Shown piece after piece: positions 59,435 to 64,000 of a stretch of DNA of 64,000 nucleotides. The notes beneath the pieces are model-generated. The model saw nothing but the letters and a program-made list of their open reading frames with translations, was not told the origin of the DNA and made no database searches. Both the position numbers and the translations under genes were made by a program. The DNA lies in the NCBI RefSeq assembly GCF_021650935.1, contig NZ_CP091244.1, forward strand, positions 248,001 to 312,000, given 5' to 3'. This DNA comes from Thiothrix winogradskyi. Its GTDB lineage: Bacteria; Pseudomonadota; Gammaproteobacteria; Thiotrichales; Thiotrichaceae. Each line of letters starts with the position of its first letter. The stretch's first letter is position 1.

Positions 59435-60568
59435 ATGCCAACGCCCGAAAGCCTGTTTCCCGCCCTGCAAAACTGCTTGTATTTGAATCACGCGGCGGTA
59501 GCCCCGTGGCCGCAAGTCACCGCCGATGCGGTGCAAGCGTTTGCGGCAGAAAATGCACGCCAAGGCACGCTCAATTACCCGCACTGGCTGACGGTGGAAC
59601 AAGCCTTGCGCGAACAAGCGCGGGAATTGCTGAATGCGCCCGCAGCGGGCGATATTGCGCTAGTGAAAAACACCTCGGAAGGCTTGTCATTCGTCGCCTA
59701 CGGGCTGGACTGGCAAGCGGGTGATAACGTGGTGGGGATTCGTCAGGAATTTCCTTCCAACCGCTATGTGTGGCAATCGCTGGCAAACCAAGGCGTGGAA
59801 TTTCGCCAATTGGATTTGCGCGAACATCCCGATGATCCCGAAACCGCGTTGCTGGCATTGTGCGATGCGCGTACTCGCTTGATCAGCATTAGTGCCGTGC
59901 AATACACCAACGGCTTGCGCATGGATTTGGCAAAAATCGGCGCGTTTTGCCGCGCTAAGGGCATTTTGTTTTGTGTGGATGCGATCCAGCAAATTGGTGC
60001 AATCCCGTTTGATGTGCAACAAGTGCAAGCCGATTTCGTGGTGGCAGATGGACACAAATGGATGTTAGGGCCGGAAGGCTTGGCACTGTTTTACGTGCGC
60101 CGTGAAATATTGGAGCAACTGCGCTTAACCCAATACGGCTGGCACATGGCGGAAGGTTTGACCGATTACACGATGGAAGACTATCAACCGGCGTTGGATG
60201 CGCGGCGGTTTGAATGCGGCAGCCCGAATATGTTGGGGATTCATGCGCTGCACGCCAGCCTTGGTGTGTTGCTGGAAACCGGCATGGTGGCGGTGTGGGA
60301 ACAGCTTAGTGCGCGAGTGCAATATTTGCTGGATGGTTTGCAAGCCTTGCCGGAGATGGAGATTCTCAGTGATTTACGGGTAGAACGGCGCTCAGGGATT
60401 GTGACCTTCCGTTCCCGCCGTGAAACTAATGACGCACTGTTCAAGCGCTTGCAAACAGAGGGGATTTTCTGCGCCACACGCGGCGGTGGGATTCGCCTTT
60501 CACCGCATTTCTACACACCGTTCGCGCAATTACAGCAGGTGCTAGACATACTCAAAACAAGCCCTTGA
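59435..60568 (+). CDS. PLP-dependent aminotransferase class V, EgtE-like
   Basis: 377 residues from ATG 59435. NifS/class V fold with LNHAAVAPWPQVTADAVQAF, the PLP Lys208 in VVADGHKWMLGPEGL and SPNMLGIHALHASLGVLL. It directly follows egtB-egtD and probably acts as the C-S lyase (EgtE) that releases ergothioneine from the sulfoxide. A cysteine desulfurase or kynureninase-like role cannot be excluded, as EgtE is divergent in the family. Its 3' end overlaps the asmA-like gene by 17 bases on the other strand. Confidence 0.82.
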   Translation: MPTPESLFPALQNCLYLNHAAVAPWPQVTADAVQAFAAENARQGTLNYPHWLTVEQALREQARELLNAPAAGDIALVKNTSEGLSFVAYGLDWQAGDNVVGIRQEFPSNRYVWQSLANQGVEFRQLDLREHPDDPETALLALCDARTRLISISAVQYTNGLRMDLAKIGAFCRAKGILFCVDAIQQIGAIPFDVQQVQADFVVADGHKWMLGPEGLALFYVRREILEQLRLTQYGWHMAEGLTDYTMEDYQPALDARRFECGSPNMLGIHALHASLGVLLETGMVAVWEQLSARVQYLLDGLQALPEMEILSDLRVERRSGIVTFRSRRETNDALFKRLQTEGIFCATRGGGIRLSPHFYTPFAQLQQVLDILKTSP

Positions 60569-62540
60569 GTTTGTTTTTCAACTCATCTTGCAAGCGTTGT
60601 TCCAGCTTGTCGACTTCGCTTTGCACGTCTTGCTGGACACCCTCTTTGACTGCTTCGCCCTTTTGCTTGAGCGCGTCGAGTTGTTCTTGCTTTTCGGTCT
60701 CGAAACGCCCCTTCAACTTGGATTTTTCCTTGTCGAGTTCGCGCTGTGCAATTGCCTTGAGCAATACATCCAGCTCCAATTCGTAGCTGGGCTTACCCCA
60801 TGCGCCATAAATATGCAAAGGTGCAAACAAGCCGTCGGCCTTGTCCGGTTTGGGCTTTTCGCTAATGCGTAATTTAAAATCGAGGGATTCATCGACGATA
60901 TTCACATCGCCGTTGCCTTTCACCTGAAAATGCGGGGCGAGCATCACGTTTTCATCGGTATGGAACACGCCTTGTTTAACTTGCCACTGCCCTTTCAATT
61001 GGGTGAACGTGACTTCGGTTTCGCCTGCTGCATTAACACGCTCCTTCTCAAACAACTTGACCACTTCACGGGTTTTTTGCGCAAAACTGGCATCGCGAAT
61101 CGTGCCTTCATTCAAGGTGAGGTCGATAGTGCCATTGAGATTTTGCTTGAAAACATTGGCATCGCCCGCGACGGAATTCAGTTTCGCGGTCATATCCAGC
61201 GCCCCCGTAACCAAACGATCATCGGTAAGGGCGAACAGCAATTCTTCGGTACGCAATTTTTTAACCGTGTGTTCGCTGCTGAAAGTCGCCGGGGTTTGCA
61301 GGGTATCGAGGTTAATTTCACCTTGATAAGCGCCTTTGAATAAAGTCCCCGTGGGAGTGAGTTTGACTTGCCCCTCTTTAAACTGCACGCCAAGCGTGGC
61401 CTGCTGCAAGGTGAATGGGGGATAACTGAGCTGTTCTGCTTTGAACTTACCATCAACCGCACGGCTCGGTAGCAAGGGATCACGCACTTGCAAGCTGCCC
61501 ATCAATTGCTGCTCGGCTGCCTTGATTACGTTGTTTGGCAAATCGAGCAAGCCTTTGCCACTCTCCAGATTCAGGCTCAATTTACCGCTGGATTGCTGCT
61601 GCAATTGCCCACCGGGAATCTCGGTGGATTTCACGTCAGCGTTGATGCTTAAGTCGGTCATGTTCAATTGCTGTTTGATAAGGTTGACGTCCAGCTTGCT
61701 GCTCAGCGTGACTTTACCCAGCCCCTCTAAAATGACGTCGGCTTGTAAATCAGGGATGCTGGCACGTTCTTTTTTCAAATTGCCTTGCAGGTTGCCGCGC
61801 AAACTCGTATCCAAGCGTTCCGGTTGCTTGACTTGCAAGCGTAGGTCGGTGAGGGAAAAGTCTTCTTGGTTTTCTGCCAATTGTGCGACGGTGGTAAGGC
61901 TTAGCTGCATTGTCAGCGGCGGCTCATTTTGGGTAAGCGCAGCATCAAGACGAAGATCAACCGGCTTGCCGGGCTGGAACGTGCCGGTTTGCAGATTAAG
62001 CGGTGCCAGCGTCACGGTTTTGCCTTGCTGATCATCTTGCCAGTGTAATTGCGAATCTTGCACGCTTACGCCGGTAATCACCATGCCGCCCAGCAAACTG
62101 GTCATGGCTTCGCCCGCACTGGCATTGGCTTTTGAGGAATTTTCCGGTAATAAATCTTGCCAGTTGGTTTTGCCGTTTTTATTGCGGTGTAAATTAAGCT
62201 TTAAGCCTTGCAAGTGCACTTCGTTGATTTTGAGCTGTTGCTCCAGCAAGGGCAAGAACTGTACGGTGACTCGTGCACTATCGGTCTCAGCGAAAAGCTC
62301 GTTCGCAAAGCCCTTGGCATTGCCGAGTTTCACCTGCCCCAATTGCAGCGCAATATCGGGATAAAACGACAAGTGAATGTCGCCGTCAATGTCGAGTTCG
62401 CGCCCGGTCTGTTCCTTGACCAAAGCCGCGAGTTCCGGTTTGTAACGATTGGCATCAAATGTCAGCGCGAATACAGCAATTGCAGCCACAATCAGCAGCA
62501 ATAACGCGAATAGCCAAGCGAGTGGGCGCAATAGTGGCAT
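60552..62540 (-). CDS. AsmA-family membrane-anchored protein
   Basis: 662 residues: an N-terminal membrane helix (LAWLFALLLLIVAAIAVFAL), then the AsmA N-terminal domain (FDANRYKPELAALVKEQTGR, ELDIDGDIHLSFYPDIALQL) and a long beta-rich periplasmic region with an AsmA-C domain near ~400-560 (NAAGETEVTFTQLKGQWQVK, HFQVKGNGDVNIVDESLDFK). The C-terminal ~90 residues are a charged coiled coil (Lys/Glu/Gln). AsmA-like proteins are thought to bridge inner and outer membranes for phospholipid transport. Single gene, convergent with the ergothioneine operon. Confidence 0.85.
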   Translation of the reverse strand: MPLLRPLAWLFALLLLIVAAIAVFALTFDANRYKPELAALVKEQTGRELDIDGDIHLSFYPDIALQLGQVKLGNAKGFANELFAETDSARVTVQFLPLLEQQLKINEVHLQGLKLNLHRNKNGKTNWQDLLPENSSKANASAGEAMTSLLGGMVITGVSVQDSQLHWQDDQQGKTVTLAPLNLQTGTFQPGKPVDLRLDAALTQNEPPLTMQLSLTTVAQLAENQEDFSLTDLRLQVKQPERLDTSLRGNLQGNLKKERASIPDLQADVILEGLGKVTLSSKLDVNLIKQQLNMTDLSINADVKSTEIPGGQLQQQSSGKLSLNLESGKGLLDLPNNVIKAAEQQLMGSLQVRDPLLPSRAVDGKFKAEQLSYPPFTLQQATLGVQFKEGQVKLTPTGTLFKGAYQGEINLDTLQTPATFSSEHTVKKLRTEELLFALTDDRLVTGALDMTAKLNSVAGDANVFKQNLNGTIDLTLNEGTIRDASFAQKTREVVKLFEKERVNAAGETEVTFTQLKGQWQVKQGVFHTDENVMLAPHFQVKGNGDVNIVDESLDFKLRISEKPKPDKADGLFAPLHIYGAWGKPSYELELDVLLKAIAQRELDKEKSKLKGRFETEKQEQLDALKQKGEAVKEGVQQDVQSEVDKLEQRLQDELKNKLKGLF

Positions 62541-62589
62541 AAGAGTAGTCCTTTTCTGTAGCCTTTATTATATTGCCGCCCACTATAGC

Positions 62590-63096
62590 CTATTGGGCTG
62601 GTGGCAGGTAGTAGCTAGGTGCTGGCGGATAGTACTGCTGCGGGTAATAAGTCGGGTAAGTTGGCGCGTACATTTGTTGTGGGTAGGGCGTGTAATAGCT
62701 GTACGGGTAAACATACGGGTAACTGTATGCACCAGTATTAAGGCTATTATAAGCCGTGTTGTAAGCCGAACCGTAAGCATTGAATTGCTGATCTTGGTAT
62801 TGCGCTGCATCGCCTTGACCTTGTGCACGGCTGTCAGCATTGAACATGCTGTTTGCTTTGGCACGGAAATTCAGGTCGAAATCCATATTAATGTCGGCTT
62901 CGCCACGCCCGCGTGATTGCCCATTGGCATCGGTATTGCCATTGCCGTAAGTTTGCCCGACTGCATTGGCTTGGTGGGATTGTTCCTGACGGTTGTTGCC
63001 AAAAAAATTGCCCATGTCCCAGCCATCGAAAAAGTTAGCGGATGCGTTGCCAGCCAACAAGCTCAAAGCAGTGAAAATAATTATACGTGTGCTCAT
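62590..63096 (-). CDS. sulfur-globule-like secreted Tyr/Pro-rich protein
   Basis: 168 residues from ATG 63096, with AAGGAG eight bases upstream. Signal peptide cleaved after NASA. The mature protein begins FFDGWDMGNFFGNNRQEQSH, has an Asn/Asp/Gly-rich middle (EADINMDFDLNFRAKANSMF) and a C-terminal third made mainly of Tyr, Pro, Gln, Thr and Ala repeats (YPYVYPYSYYTPYP, YYPQQYYPPAP). This matches sulfur globule proteins of purple sulfur bacteria and filamentous sulfur oxidisers in order: signal, FFGxxWDM-like start, FDxNF middle, Tyr-rich end. Such proteins envelop intracellular sulfur globules. The call is by composition and order, not by alignment. Confidence 0.72.
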   Translation of the reverse strand: MSTRIIIFTALSLLAGNASANFFDGWDMGNFFGNNRQEQSHQANAVGQTYGNGNTDANGQSRGRGEADINMDFDLNFRAKANSMFNADSRAQGQGDAAQYQDQQFNAYGSAYNTAYNSLNTGAYSYPYVYPYSYYTPYPQQMYAPTYPTYYPQQYYPPAPSYYLPPAQ

Positions 63097-63182
63097 GATG
63101 GTGTCTCCTTCTAGTGGTTTCACCAGTTTATACGCATTCATAAGCATTTGCTAATTTTCTTACATGGCTATTAACGAACGAC

Positions 63183-63575
63183 TTACCAGCTCTGCTTAAA
63201 CTTGTCGATCAGCCGCCGCTCACGCTTATCCGGCTTATGCAACCTGACATTCACCCCGTGCAAGCGCCGCTCCTCGATCACCGCCTCACGCTCTTCACGG
63301 TGATGTTCCGACTCGGCATACAGCAAGCGGGCTTCACTAGCAGGGCGGCGCTGTTCGTTCAAGCCTTGCACCGTAATTGTCCAAGTCTCAAAGCCCTTTT
63401 TGATGCGCAACTTGTCGCCGATACGGACTTGCCGCGAGGGTTTAACGCGCTCCTCATTTACCTGCACATGCCCGCCATCAATGGCTTCCACTGCCAGCGG
63501 GCGAGTTTTGAAAAACCGCGCTGCCCACAACCATTTATCAATGCGTTGGCTTACATTTTCTTCTTCAGCGGCCAT
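63183..63575 (-). CDS. hslR: ribosome-associated heat-shock protein Hsp15
   Basis: 130 residues. S4 RNA-binding domain (SQRIDKWLWAARFFKTRPLA, VNEERVKPSRQVRIGDKLRI) and a basic C-terminal helix (RRLHGVNVRLHKPDKRERRL). Hsp15 binds free 50S subunits carrying a nascent chain and helps rescue them. It starts inside the end of ycgN (25-base overlap), so the two are translationally coupled. Confidence 0.93.
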   Translation of the reverse strand: MAAEEENVSQRIDKWLWAARFFKTRPLAVEAIDGGHVQVNEERVKPSRQVRIGDKLRIKKGFETWTITVQGLNEQRRPASEARLLYAESEHHREEREAVIEERRLHGVNVRLHKPDKRERRLIDKFKQSW

Positions 63576-64000
63576 GTAACGACCCTATCCTCCCACTCTT
63601 CTTCCTTCACCTCAGCGGCATAGGTAAACCGCCCGATCACCGATTGTTTCATGCGGTGAATGCTTTGTTTATCGCCCGACACCAGATGATGCCATGACGG
63701 TAGATTCTTGCCCTCGTGCAACAAACGGTAGGCGCAACTCGGTGGCATCCAATACAGCTCATCCAGATTATCCGGGGTTAAATGCAAACATTCCGGCACC
63801 AGCGTTTCACGATTCGCATAATCTTTGCACTGGCAAGTTTTACCGTCCAACAAATCACACGCCACATCGGTGTAATACACCGTGCTGTCTTCCTCGTCTT
63901 CGAGCTTAATCAGGCAGCATTTGGCGCAATGGTCGCAAATGCTTTCCCATTCCGCCTCATTCATCTCGGCAAGGCTTTTTTGTTTCCACCAAGGCGGGGT
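63551..64000 (-). CDS. ycgN: YcgN-family cysteine cluster protein, 5' truncated
   Basis: At least 150 residues, running off the right edge. The frame is open to base 64000; upstream of the first in-window ATG (63964) it reads TPPWWKQKSLAEM, which aligns with the start of the family, so the true start is outside. YcgN/UPF0260 proteins have a conserved Cys cluster, here SICDHCAKCCLIKLEDEEDS and the later Cys pairs of KTCQCKDYANRET and PECLHLTPDN, possibly a metal site. Function unknown. Followed by hslR with a 25-base overlap. Confidence 0.92.
   Translation of the reverse strand, partial: TPPWWKQKSLAEMNEAEWESICDHCAKCCLIKLEDEEDSTVYYTDVACDLLDGKTCQCKDYANRETLVPECLHLTPDNLDELYWMPPSCAYRLLHEGKNLPSWHHLVSGDKQSIHRMKQSVIGRFTYAAEVKEEEWEDRVVTWPLKKKM

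Noticed and set aside
1..64000. tRNA or rRNA genes
   Set aside because: No cloverleaf with a TTCGAATC-like T-loop or rRNA stretch was seen in the intergenic regions when read by eye.

Overview
The window looks like chromosome of a filamentous sulfur-oxidising gammaproteobacterium close to Thiothrix. The housekeeping genes are of gammaproteobacterial type (mreBCD, gatABC, hslO, hslR, darP, rluB, truC, ycaO, gloB). AmgK-MurU cell-wall recycling is present, and a small secreted Tyr/Pro-rich protein near the right end resembles sulfur-globule envelope proteins. The assignment to Thiothrix is an inference from gene content, not from a database match.

Layout. 1-2.1 kb: end of acs and a HipBA-like toxin-antitoxin pair with two operator copies around its promoter. 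2.1-8.4 kb: amgK-murU, the convergent idi-folE2 pair, and mreBCD, where mreC appears to start at ATT. 8.6-13.8 kb: hslO, a flavodoxin-fold quinone reductase, the ybfF esterase, a tandem pair of paralogous lipoproteins of unknown function and a membrane protein. 13.9-17.1 kb: gatA-gatB-gatC. 17.2-20.8 kb: a 1214-residue secreted cadherin-repeat protein. 21-32.2 kb: mltA, a coiled-coil membrane protein, an Atm1-like ABC exporter, a copper receptor with a PCuAC chaperone, an NlpC/P60 lipoprotein, a sigma-54 activator, a ROK sugar kinase and truC.

32.3-40.5 kb is a complete type II-C CRISPR-Cas locus of the Neisseria Cas9 lineage: a minus-strand tracrRNA, then cas9-cas1-cas2 on the plus strand, then an array of 40 repeats and 39 spacers. 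By repeat and anti-repeat sense the array is read on the minus strand, towards cas2. Each repeat ends, in crRNA sense, with an extended -10 box (TGCTACAAT), and a hairpin with a U-tract on the crRNA strand closes the array before cas2. An IS982-family element with perfect 17-bp ends and a 7-bp target duplication has split the array, and its transposase carries a frameshift. Two spacers overlap end to end by 15 nt, which suggests a testable PAM-side flank.

40.6-64 kb: a PIN toxin-antitoxin pair beside the array, a CBS protein, ycaO, several hypothetical and envelope proteins, a Rieske ferredoxin and an SDR protein with overlapping divergent start codons, darP, a gloB lacking one metal-ligand Asp, gmk, rluB, EcsC, a cytoplasmic molybdopterin oxidoreductase with an ATP-grasp-like partner, a second PIN toxin-antitoxin pair with a palindromic operator, an ergothioneine operon (egtB-egtD plus an EgtE-like PLP enzyme), AsmA, the sulfur-globule-like protein, hslR and a truncated ycgN. 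No rRNA or tRNA gene was seen.
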